A stretch of DNA of 64,000 nucleotides from Haliea sp. (GTDB taxonomy: Bacteria; Pseudomonadota; Gammaproteobacteria; Pseudomonadales; Halieaceae), in contig JAHEBM010000009.1 in assembly GCA_024642245.1 (NCBI GenBank), positions 1-64,000 of the forward strand, given 5' to 3'. Below, piece by piece: positions 34,900 through 42,618 of the stretch. Below the pieces are notes generated by a model that was not told the DNA's origin, searched no databases, and worked only from the letters and a program-made list of their open reading frames with translations. Each line of letters starts with the position of its first letter. Within the stretch, counting starts at the first letter, position 1. The position numbers and the translations under genes were made by a program.

Positions 34900-36036
34900 T
34901 CAGGCCTTCTCGAGGATGTGCACGGCCGCGGCAGCGCCAAAACCCAGTACATGGGCAAGCCCAAGGCGCGCCCCATCTACCTGCCGTGCGCCGGCTTCGC
35001 CGCGCAGTTGCTGCACGATCTCCACGATATTCGCAACACCGGTTGCGCCAATCGGATGCCCCTTGGACAGTAATCCCCCCGACACATTCACCGGTACCCG
35101 GCCACCCAGCGTGGTTGCGCCACTATCAATCAGCGCACCCGCTTCGCCCTCGCCACACAGTCCGAGGTTCTCGTAGTGCAGCAACTCGGCGGTGGCGAAA
35201 CAGTCGTGCAGTTCCACCACGTCGAGCTCCTGCGGACCGACCCCCGCCATTTCGAATGCCCCGGCGGCGGCAAGGCGCGTTACCGAGTTTGCATCGAACA
35301 TCACAGGGTTGTGCGCTTCCCAGGGGTCAGAGGCGAGGGCTGATCCACGCACCCGAATCGCTCGGGACAATCCAAGTTCCCTCGCCTTGCGCGCGGAAAC
35401 CAGCACGGTGGCGGCGGCGCCGTCCACGTTGACCGAACACATCAGCTTGGTCAGTGGCCAGGCGATCATCTCGCTCGCCAGCACTTCTTCCAGTGGGGTC
35501 TCCCGCTGGTACATGGCCTTCGGATTCATCGTCGCATGGTAGTGGTTTTTGACCGAGACCCTGGCGAACTGCTCGATGGTCGTGCCATAGGCGGCGCTGT
35601 GCACCATGCCCGCCTCTGCAAACACTGCGGGCATGGTACCCGACCCGAACAGGCCTTCCGGCGGTGGGCCCTCGGTTTTACGCGAGGGCAGCATGCCCGG
35701 TGGGTTTTTCTCCGTACCAACGGCCAGGGCCACGTCGTAGAGCCCGCTCATGATTCCAATCATCGCCTCGCGGAAGGCAGTTGCCCCGGATGCGCAGGCG
35801 TTGGATACGTTGACGCAGGGAATACCGGTCTGGCCAATTTGCTGCAGGATTTGCTGCCCCATCATCGATGCGGCATTGAAGCTCGAACCGACGTACAAAG
35901 CACCGACATCGCGGATCGTCAGCCCTGCATCATCAAGCGCCAGCAACGCGGCTTCCGCGCCCAGCTGGGCGGGGCTTCGATTTGGGTAGCGCCCGAATTT
36001 GATCAGGTCCGCTCCGACAACATAAACGCTGCTCAT
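34900..36036 (-). CDS. Thiolase (SCP2/lipid-transfer type) with catalytic Cys
   Basis: A 378-residue thiolase-superfamily protein. It keeps the nucleophilic Cys in VSNACASGATAF (about residues 83-94), ELHDCFATAE and GHPIGATG (about residues 331-338). Unlike the Ltp2-like protein at 11433 it should therefore be capable of thiolytic cleavage. Proteins of this length with a DUF35 partner cleave 3-ketoacyl-CoAs of bulky side chains in steroid-type pathways. Its ATG overlaps the stop of the DUF35 gene by 4 bp, and it has GGGAG upstream. Chain-length preference unknown. Confidence 0.87.
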   Translation of the reverse strand: MSSVYVVGADLIKFGRYPNRSPAQLGAEAALLALDDAGLTIRDVGALYVGSSFNAASMMGQQILQQIGQTGIPCVNVSNACASGATAFREAMIGIMSGLYDVALAVGTEKNPPGMLPSRKTEGPPPEGLFGSGTMPAVFAEAGMVHSAAYGTTIEQFARVSVKNHYHATMNPKAMYQRETPLEEVLASEMIAWPLTKLMCSVNVDGAAATVLVSARKARELGLSRAIRVRGSALASDPWEAHNPVMFDANSVTRLAAAGAFEMAGVGPQELDVVELHDCFATAELLHYENLGLCGEGEAGALIDSGATTLGGRVPVNVSGGLLSKGHPIGATGVANIVEIVQQLRGEAGARQVDGARLGLAHVLGFGAAAAVHILEKA

Positions 36037-36467
36037 TTTTCATCTCCCGTGAAAGGAACAAAATGGTAGCCAACATAAGGAGCGCCCTCGGGGTCGAGTG
36101 CCCCACCCGCGTCATCAAAGACCAGGCGAACGGGCATACCGCTGTGCACTGAATCGTGGTCCGCCACCCGCAAGGTGCCTTTCAGGGTCAAGTGATCCTC
36201 AAGCTCGACGATCACCGACACAAACGGCACGGCAATACCCGGGTAGCTGCGCTGCACGACCGTCCAGCTGTAGACTCGGCCACGTGCGCTGGCGCGAAAT
36301 TCCTGCAAGGGGCTGCGGGACGTACAACGTCGGCACGCCAGTGTCTGCTCCGTGGCCACGGCGCCGCAGTCCATGCAGCGGAAACCCGTGATCCAGGGTT
36401 TTGCGTCTTCTCCCACACGAATAAACCCGGTGGCGGGTCGGGGTGACACTGCAACGCTCGTTGTCAT
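36033..36467 (-). CDS. DUF35 OB-fold/zinc-ribbon protein, partner of the thiolase
   Basis: A 144-residue protein with a zinc ribbon from CMDC (about residues 31-34) and CRRC (about residues 45-48), followed by an OB-fold starting at RGRVYSWTVVQRSYPG. It is the second DUF35 protein in this window; it precedes its thiolase, while the one at 12665 follows its aldolase. The 4-bp overlap with the thiolase gene indicates coupled synthesis and a complex. The ATG at 36467 is preferred over an upstream ATG at 36509, as conserved sequence starts here and AGGA lies upstream. Confidence 0.86.
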   Translation of the reverse strand: MTTSVAVSPRPATGFIRVGEDAKPWITGFRCMDCGAVATEQTLACRRCTSRSPLQEFRASARGRVYSWTVVQRSYPGIAVPFVSVIVELEDHLTLKGTLRVADHDSVHSGMPVRLVFDDAGGALDPEGAPYVGYHFVPFTGDEK

Positions 36468-36575
36468 ACCGGGGATTCCTAAAAATTGAATATACGTCAG
36501 TTTAAACAAAAAGCCGGGTATAGCAAAGCTCGAATGAAAAGCATCGCTCTACAGGCCGCGCTGATGAGAGGTTTC

Positions 36576-37730
36576 TTAAATGAAGGTAGCGGCAGGCCAG
36601 TCACCTATCACCAGGCTTTCGATATTGGCATAGCCGTGATTATCCCCCTCACTGATACGCAGCGGTCTGTCGCGGATTTCCCAGCGCCGGTTGGCCGCGA
36701 ACTTATCGGGATGGTTGACATCCTCGACACACTCGCCATCGAGGAAATCCTCGCCCTTGAAGGCGCCGTGTATCTGGCCTTTCCAGGGCCCGTACATCCC
36801 CGGGTTCAGGCGAAAACCCATTTCGGGGTTGATCGCTTCAACCTCGAATGTACGTTCAATCGTGTTGCGCCCGTCACCGCGCTGTAACACGTGGATCTTT
36901 CCACCCATCACCGCCTGGTCGCTCTTGCGATAGCTTAGCTCGGGATAGACCTGCAGGATCGGTGACTGCTCACCGCTGTCCTCGTTGATATAGCCCGTAA
37001 ACCATTCAAGGCCACGGGGCGCACGGAATTCCCTGAAGTAATAGGCCAGCTCGTACCTGCTGCCGTCAGGGCGTGTCAGTTGTGAGACAAGCCAGTTAAA
37101 ATGGTAATCGCGATCGATTTTGCCGGACGCATGCGGCGGCAGATCAGCAGGGTCAGTGCCGACATGCTCGCGTATACCCCAGCTGTGATCGCGGAAACCA
37201 TACCATTCGTCCGGATCGACGGTGTGTCGCTCGCCGTCCACCTCGATCCACCCGGACACCGTTCCCGCCTGGTGGTAACGCACGACATTCGATGAATTGC
37301 GGCCATTGGCCATGGCAACGTCACGCCCCTCGAAAAACGCCGGCAAACGATCGGTCCAGATGAGGTCAAAGCTGATAGGCTGGGCATCATTCTTCGCGGC
37401 GACAATACGCAGCTTGCGAAAGGGCTCTATCACCTCGTAACGCAGGGGTCCTACCGCCATGTCCTGGATTCCAGGCCTGAGAATACGACTGGCGCGAATC
37501 GTGCGCTGTTCGGTGCCCCGCGCAATGCCGGCAAATCCGTCGATGATATTCCGATTCGTATACTTGCCCAGGCCAAAGCTGGCCTGCAGCTGCGCATCCT
37601 TTCGAGCCAGGGTAAACCAGACCTTTTCTGTCCAGCTGTGGTCCGCTTCGCCAACCGTCGCGAAGGTGTTGGCTATCTGGTGGTTCAGGTGTTCATCGGC
37701 TGCTGTCAGTGGGGAGATTGTCGGTACCAT
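36576..37730 (-). CDS. Uncharacterised protein with weak AttH/CrtC-like lipocalin-type features
   Basis: A 384-residue soluble protein of unknown function. DEWYGFRDHSWGIREHVG (about residues 174-191) resembles the RDHSWG-type block of the AttH/CrtC-like (carotenoid 1,2-hydratase-related) double-lipocalin group, and WIEVDGERHTVDP and the two halves rich in beta strands fit. There is no signal peptide. In other cluster settings such proteins occur beside CoA ligases and acyl-CoA dehydrogenases and may bind or isomerise a terpenoid-like compound; this is uncertain. It lies between the kinase (32 bp gap) and DUF35 genes within the minus-strand operon. Start follows AGGGA. Confidence 0.65.
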   Translation of the reverse strand: MVPTISPLTAADEHLNHQIANTFATVGEADHSWTEKVWFTLARKDAQLQASFGLGKYTNRNIIDGFAGIARGTEQRTIRASRILRPGIQDMAVGPLRYEVIEPFRKLRIVAAKNDAQPISFDLIWTDRLPAFFEGRDVAMANGRNSSNVVRYHQAGTVSGWIEVDGERHTVDPDEWYGFRDHSWGIREHVGTDPADLPPHASGKIDRDYHFNWLVSQLTRPDGSRYELAYYFREFRAPRGLEWFTGYINEDSGEQSPILQVYPELSYRKSDQAVMGGKIHVLQRGDGRNTIERTFEVEAINPEMGFRLNPGMYGPWKGQIHGAFKGEDFLDGECVEDVNHPDKFAANRRWEIRDRPLRISEGDNHGYANIESLVIGDWPAATFI

Positions 37731-37762
37731 GATTTTTCCCTAGCGTAAATCTGTGTGATCTG

Positions 37763-38755
37763 TCAGGCGCAGTTTGCAGCCACTTCGGTCAGCATGGCCT
37801 CCATAATGGCCAGGCTCTCATCGAGCTTGTTGGCGAAAATGAGCATACGCTCATCGCTGGAATCCCCGCTGGTATAGAGCGCTTTGCCCTTGGCGTAGAT
37901 CGCGGCCAGCTTGCCGACTTCAGCCGCCTCGTACCAGATCAAGCCCTCGGCGGAGCGCTTTGACGCGTGCTCCCAGGCGGGTATGACCTGTTCCCTTGTC
38001 CACATCCCGGAAGGGCTGCTGGTGCGTGTGGGACCGTGATAGTCACTTGAGAAGGCGTAAAGCATATAGCCGAGGTCTGACAGCGGCTCGCCGTTGTAGC
38101 CCAGTTCCCAGTCCAGTACCGCAGACACCCCCTGCTGCTCGAACATGAGGTTGGTGATCTTGCAATCACCTTGCACCGGACTTGGCGGACCAGAGCGCGG
38201 CGCCGGAATCGCCAGCAGCCGGTCAATCAAGGTGACCAGAGGCGCGCAATCGGCCTCGTCGGCAAATTGCCGCCAGCGGCGCAATGCCTGCTCCGGCGTG
38301 ATGGGCTCGCCCAGTGAGACCAGCGGCGGCAGCGTGGCAATAGCGCCGATGGCTGCGATCCAGCTCGCACATATCCCGGCCCGTTCACTGTCGGCAAGCG
38401 CGGTAAACCACTCGGGCAGTACATAGTCGTGCAGGGCCTGCCCCGATACCCGGTCCATGACAAAGAAGGGATCGCCGAGAACCCGCGGATCTTCACAGAT
38501 ATGACGGATTCCCGGGACAGGCGGGGCGCCCTCCAATCGGCCTACCTCACGGTAGATTTTCGCCTGGGTGATGATGTCGTGGGCACGTAACAGCGGCTCT
38601 GTCGAAGGTGGCAACCTGAGGATAGCGTCGAGGCCTTCTATGATATAAGTCTCGTTGGAATGCCCTGCCGTCAAGGGCGTCAGGCCCCTGACCCGGTCGC
38701 CTTCGGGCAACCAGTCCGCGAGCTTCCTCGCCAACGGGCCGATGTCACGTGTCAT
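37763..38755 (-). CDS. APH-fold phosphotransferase, ACAD10-N-like, with His-to-Gln in the HGD motif
   Basis: A 330-residue kinase-fold protein. The catalytic loop reads SPVQGDCKITNLMF (about residues 208-221): the usual HGD is QGD, while the Asp, the metal-binding Asn and the downstream DWE (AVLDWELGYNGEPLSDLGYM) are kept. GHSNETYII and LRLPPSTEPLL form the N-lobe nucleotide region. This branch is close to the kinase domain of ACAD10/11, human enzymes that phosphorylate 4-hydroxy acids or acyl-CoAs to allow their dehydration, and it sits beside an acyl-CoA dehydrogenase. A phosphorylation-elimination route for hydroxy acids is therefore plausible. The start overlaps the ligase stop by 4 bp. 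Confidence 0.8.
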   Translation of the reverse strand: MTRDIGPLARKLADWLPEGDRVRGLTPLTAGHSNETYIIEGLDAILRLPPSTEPLLRAHDIITQAKIYREVGRLEGAPPVPGIRHICEDPRVLGDPFFVMDRVSGQALHDYVLPEWFTALADSERAGICASWIAAIGAIATLPPLVSLGEPITPEQALRRWRQFADEADCAPLVTLIDRLLAIPAPRSGPPSPVQGDCKITNLMFEQQGVSAVLDWELGYNGEPLSDLGYMLYAFSSDYHGPTRTSSPSGMWTREQVIPAWEHASKRSAEGLIWYEAAEVGKLAAIYAKGKALYTSGDSSDERMLIFANKLDESLAIMEAMLTEVAANCA

Positions 38756-40314
38756 GCGCTCGCCCCGCCTTGGGCGTAGCGCGCTCGCAAGGCTTTTTTG
38801 TCGGGCTTGCCAACCGGCGACAGCGGCAAGGCATCCACGAAATCGACGCTCTTGGGCGCCTGTACGGCGCCCTTGCGGTTGCGCACGGCGGCAATGATGT
38901 CTTCGGCGGAGACCGATGCACCCGGTTCGCGCACAACCACCGCCTTGACTGCCTCGCCCCACTTCGGGTCAGGCACGCCGATCACAGCCGCCTGGCGTAC
39001 GCCGGGCTGGTCGACAATCACGTCCTCGACCTCGCGAGCGTACACGTTGAATCCTCCGGAGACGATCATATCCTTCTTTCGATCGACAATACGCAGGAAG
39101 CCATCTTCACTACGTACCGCCACGTCACCGGTGTGCAGCCAGTCGCCTTCGAAGGCAGCCGCTGTTTCCTCGGGTTTGTTCAAATAGCCTGACATCAGGA
39201 GCGGGCCGCGTACACAGATTTCCCCTGGCACACCGTCGGGCACCGGATTCATGTCGTCGTCCATGAGCGCCAGGTGCACCATGGACGTCGGCCGACCACA
39301 GCCCGCGATCCGCTCGGGCTTGTCCACGTCGTGTTCGGCCCGCCGCATAATCGAAATCGACATCGGCGCCTCGGCCTGTCCGTAGAACTGGAAAAAAACA
39401 GGGCCGAATTTGGCAATCGCCTCGCGCAGCCGCGCTGCCGGGAATGCAGAGGCACCATAGAAGACGACTTCCAGGCTGGACAGGTCGAACTCGCCAAAAC
39501 GCGGATGGTCGAGCAAGGCGATCACCATCGTTGGCACCAGCAACACGGACGTGATGCGGTGCTGCTCGATGGCCTGCATGGTTGCCAGCGGATCGAACCC
39601 GGGCATCACCACCATGTAGCCGCCCCGCGCCAGCACACTGGTGAGCACCGCAGCGCCCGAATGACTCAGCGGCGCGCAGATAAGGTGCCGGATCTCATTC
39701 GGCCACTCCCATTCCATCATCTGTATGATGGCCGAGGTGGTCGCGGACAGGTGCGAGCACATGATGCCCTTGGGTTTGCCGGTGGTGCCGCCCGAATAGG
39801 CTATGCGAAAAAGGGAGTTGGGATCGGTTGTTTTCGTCGCCAGCGCCCGTGGCTCGAATTCAAGGCTCGCCGCAACGATATCCCTGCCAGTCTCACCGCT
39901 GCCCATCGCCAGGAAGTGCCTCAACTGCGGTGCGCGCTGCTTCAATTCAGCAGCGACGTTCTCGTAAAGATCGGCATCGTAGACGAGAGTGTCGATGTTG
40001 GCGTCATCGATGACGTACAGGTAATCGTCCACCGACCCCATGGGGTGCAGGGTCGTCGTTACAATCCCGGCGAGCCCCAGTCCCTGGGAAGAATACAGTA
40101 CCTCGACCCGGTTGCGCGCAAGCACAGCCGCCCGCGACGGGGCGGGGTCGAGACTTTCGAACAACTGCTGGAAACGGCTGATCGCGTCACGCATATCGCG
40201 GGCGCTGATCACCGCGCCATCAACACCGATCAACACGGTGCGGTCAAGATCGCGGGACAGGGCATGGGCGACAAGGTCGCCCGTGGTGATTGGCTGGCGC
40301 AGGCGATCTGTCAT
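38752..40314 (-). CDS. AMP-dependent fatty acyl-CoA synthetase
   Basis: A 520-residue ANL-superfamily ligase. It has AYSGGTTGKPKGIMCSHL (about residues 170-187), FYGQAEAPMS (about residue 311) and the late WLHTGDVAVRSEDGFLRIVD with DRKKDMIVSGGFNVYAREVE (about residues 401-435). Compared with the ligase at 24341, it shows a fully canonical phosphate loop. It activates a carboxylic acid for CoA. The stop overlaps the kinase start (ATGA), and its own start overlaps the upstream acyl-CoA dehydrogenase stop in the same way, so three genes are translationally coupled. Confidence 0.9.
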   Translation of the reverse strand: MTDRLRQPITTGDLVAHALSRDLDRTVLIGVDGAVISARDMRDAISRFQQLFESLDPAPSRAAVLARNRVEVLYSSQGLGLAGIVTTTLHPMGSVDDYLYVIDDANIDTLVYDADLYENVAAELKQRAPQLRHFLAMGSGETGRDIVAASLEFEPRALATKTTDPNSLFRIAYSGGTTGKPKGIMCSHLSATTSAIIQMMEWEWPNEIRHLICAPLSHSGAAVLTSVLARGGYMVVMPGFDPLATMQAIEQHRITSVLLVPTMVIALLDHPRFGEFDLSSLEVVFYGASAFPAARLREAIAKFGPVFFQFYGQAEAPMSISIMRRAEHDVDKPERIAGCGRPTSMVHLALMDDDMNPVPDGVPGEICVRGPLLMSGYLNKPEETAAAFEGDWLHTGDVAVRSEDGFLRIVDRKKDMIVSGGFNVYAREVEDVIVDQPGVRQAAVIGVPDPKWGEAVKAVVVREPGASVSAEDIIAAVRNRKGAVQAPKSVDFVDALPLSPVGKPDKKALRARYAQGGASA

Positions 40315-41492
40315 TTAACCGCCCCACTCATGGCCGGGGGTACCAGTGTCGGCGTGCCATGGAACAGCTGGTTGTAAACAATGGCGTAATGCATTTCCGA
40401 CGCGCCCTCGGCGATACATTTCGCCTTGGCATCGCGCATGTACCGGTTGACGCCCGTGGAGTCCATGATGCCGCTGCCACCCCACAACTGCAGCAACTTG
40501 CTGCACACCTCGAAGCAGGTATCGCCAACCCATGCCTTGCAGGCATTCATACTACCGGGTTCGATATTGCCCTTGTCAAACGAGCGGGCGATATCGTAGA
40601 GCATCGCCCGGCAGGCCATGATCTTCGCATGAGATTCGGCAAGCCAGTAGCCGACGGGCTGTAATTCGCCCATGGCCCTGCCGTAAAGTTCGCGCTCTTT
40701 TACATACTCGATGGTCTTGTCAAACATCCCCTGCGCACAGCCGATCGAGGTGGCCACGTGGGTCAGCAGGTTGGCATGGTTGGCCCTCCTGTGGGCGATG
40801 CCACCGGTCAGGATGTCACCCAGCACATCGTCTGCCTCGATGCGCACGTTATTGAAAGCGATTGGGCCGGTGTTGGTGCCCCGCCAGCCCAGCTTGTGTT
40901 CGTGGGGCGCGACGTCGAAACCTTCAGACTCGCGCTCCACTATGAGACAGCCGTATCCCTCCTTGCCTTCACCATCCCGGGTTTTGCACATGACCAGGTA
41001 GGTCAGCGCCTCGCCCTGGGTGCAGAACAGCTTCGAGCCGTCCAGGCGCCAGCCGTCACCGTCAGGAATTGCCCGGGTCAAGTGCTTTGCAATATTGGCG
41101 GCGCCACCGGGCTCGCTCTGCGAATACGCCATAAGGCGCTCTCCGCTGACCACCATTGGCAGCAGCCGCTGCTTCTGCTCGTGGGTACCCAGGATGGCGA
41201 CCGTGGCAGGACACAAAACAGACTGCACTGTCAGCATCCCGGCATAAGCAGGGCTGGCCTTGGCGATCTCTTCCATGACCAGGCAGACCGTCACGATGTC
41301 TGCACCCGACCCGCCATACTCGACGGGGGTGTACAGACCGAACAGGCCGAACTGGGCCGTTTTGTCGACCAGCGAGCGGGGGGTCTGTTCGCTCATGTCA
41401 ATTTCTACAGCGAGTGGTTCGACTTCCTTACGAGCGAATGTCTGGGCCATGTCGCGCATGGCCCTCTGGTCATCGGTCAGCCAATCGAGCAT
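40311..41492 (-). CDS. Acyl-CoA dehydrogenase
   Basis: A 393-residue acyl-CoA dehydrogenase of normal length. It shows AYSQSEPGGAANIAKHLT (about residues 140-157), the conserved RELYGRAMGELQPV (about 270-283) and a catalytic Glu candidate in IAEGASEMHYAIV (about residue 366), at the position where YEGT occurs in MCAD. It should introduce a 2,3-double bond in an acyl-CoA and reduce an electron-transfer flavoprotein. The start has AGGAGA. The gene is followed with 4-bp overlaps by the ligase and kinase. This order (dehydrogenase, ligase, kinase) fits activation, phosphorylation and desaturation of a hydroxy acid. Confidence 0.9.
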   Translation of the reverse strand: MLDWLTDDQRAMRDMAQTFARKEVEPLAVEIDMSEQTPRSLVDKTAQFGLFGLYTPVEYGGSGADIVTVCLVMEEIAKASPAYAGMLTVQSVLCPATVAILGTHEQKQRLLPMVVSGERLMAYSQSEPGGAANIAKHLTRAIPDGDGWRLDGSKLFCTQGEALTYLVMCKTRDGEGKEGYGCLIVERESEGFDVAPHEHKLGWRGTNTGPIAFNNVRIEADDVLGDILTGGIAHRRANHANLLTHVATSIGCAQGMFDKTIEYVKERELYGRAMGELQPVGYWLAESHAKIMACRAMLYDIARSFDKGNIEPGSMNACKAWVGDTCFEVCSKLLQLWGGSGIMDSTGVNRYMRDAKAKCIAEGASEMHYAIVYNQLFHGTPTLVPPAMSGAVK

Positions 41493-41545
41493 TCACTGTC
41501 TCCTCGTGTATTTTTTCCTGCTTGCGTGCCTGCTGCGGGAAGGAC

Positions 41546-42406
41546 CTACTGCGGGGGATCTATCCCCAATACCCGCGCCGCGTTGTCGCGCAGGAATTTC
41601 GGCCAGACAGCATCATTAAAAGGTACGTCGTCCATTTCGCGAAAAATGCGCGACAGTTCGAGACCGGCCGGAAAATAGCCGCCGTAGATAACTTTGTCCG
41701 CACCCCTGCTATTGGCGAATTTGATGATCGCTTCCGGCCAGTATTTGGGCGCAAAAGCCGAGGTCGAATAATACAGGTTTGGCCATTTCAGCAGCAGTTT
41801 GACTGCCAGGTCTTCCCAGGGCTCAGCCCCGTGGCGCATCACGATCTTCAGTTCGGGGAAGTCGTAGCAGACTTCATCGAAGTAGCCCGTATACTGCGGC
41901 TGCATCGGCACCCGTGGACCGGGGACCCCCGTCGTGCAAAAAGCCGCCAGGTCGAGCTCGACGCACTTCGAGTAGACCGGGTACCAGTGTTTGTCATTGA
42001 TCGGAACAGGCGGTTTAAGCCCGGAGGGAAACATCGAAATGCCCCTGATATCGTAATCGTCTTTCGCTTTCTGGATGGCACGTATGGCGTCCATTCCCAG
42101 GTTGGCATCCACTGGAAGAATCGCGACAAAACGACCAGGGTGGCGCCTGAGGGCCTCGGGTGCCCTGTCGTCAGACAGGTGGATGACCCCGACGGCAATA
42201 TTGTGGGCGTCCATCTCCCGCAGGGTTTCGTCAATCGAATCGAGGCGATTCTGGTCACCCGCAAGTTCCTGCGGAATGTCCTTGAACATGTACTCTGCGG
42301 GATGTCGTTTCCAGGTGTCTTTGGCGCTGGCGACCTTGCCGCCGTGGTCCACATCGCGAAAACCTATCAGCGTGTCGATCGCGGGAATATTGCGAGGAAC
42401 GGGCAT
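41546..42406 (-). CDS. Amidohydrolase-2 family protein (shorter form)
   Basis: A 286-residue TIM-barrel protein of the COG2159 group, about 100 residues shorter than the one at 14396. IPAIDTLIGFRDVDHGGK replaces the usual DxHxH at the N-terminus, so metal binding there is weakened; later conserved segments such as IVMRHGAEPWEDLAVKLLLK and DKVIYGGYFPAGLELSRI are present. It leads the large minus-strand operon and is divergent from the ligase at 42619. Members decarboxylate or hydrolyse ring-derived acids; with the altered metal site its chemistry is doubtful. Confidence 0.75.
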   Translation of the reverse strand: MPVPRNIPAIDTLIGFRDVDHGGKVASAKDTWKRHPAEYMFKDIPQELAGDQNRLDSIDETLREMDAHNIAVGVIHLSDDRAPEALRRHPGRFVAILPVDANLGMDAIRAIQKAKDDYDIRGISMFPSGLKPPVPINDKHWYPVYSKCVELDLAAFCTTGVPGPRVPMQPQYTGYFDEVCYDFPELKIVMRHGAEPWEDLAVKLLLKWPNLYYSTSAFAPKYWPEAIIKFANSRGADKVIYGGYFPAGLELSRIFREMDDVPFNDAVWPKFLRDNAARVLGIDPPQ

Positions 42407-42567
42407 GCTCTGTCCTTTTTAGTGTACTGCAATCGGCATGATATTATTGTCGAAGCGTCAATTATAGCAGGCTGAACAGTTTGTAGGAAGTCTGCCTTCG
42501 GGTCTACCTTGAGTGCCCTCGGAGCACGCCGAAACAGTGACCTGATGGCACTACCATCCGCCACGCT

Positions 42568-42589
42568 CTGGTGTATAGTTGTACACCAG
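42568..42589. promoter_or_regulatory. 22-bp perfect inverted repeat in the divergent promoter region
   Basis: CTGGTGTA (42568-42575) and TACACCAG (42582-42589) are exact reverse complements with a 6-base spacer. The site lies 29 bp upstream of the ligase ATG at 42619 and 160 bp upstream of the divergent operon at 42406, and TATAGT at 42574-42579 within it could be a -10 element. It has the size and symmetry of a TetR- or GntR-type operator. The factor is unknown. Confidence 0.55.
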
Positions 42590-42618
42590 CATAAAACCAC
42601 GAAGATCATAAAAAAGCC

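Noticed and set aside
38756-38962. 69-codon upstream extension of the kinase at 37763
   Set aside because: It reads through the end of the ligase gene in another frame; the ATG at 38755 overlaps the ligase stop by 4 bp, as in the neighbouring genes.
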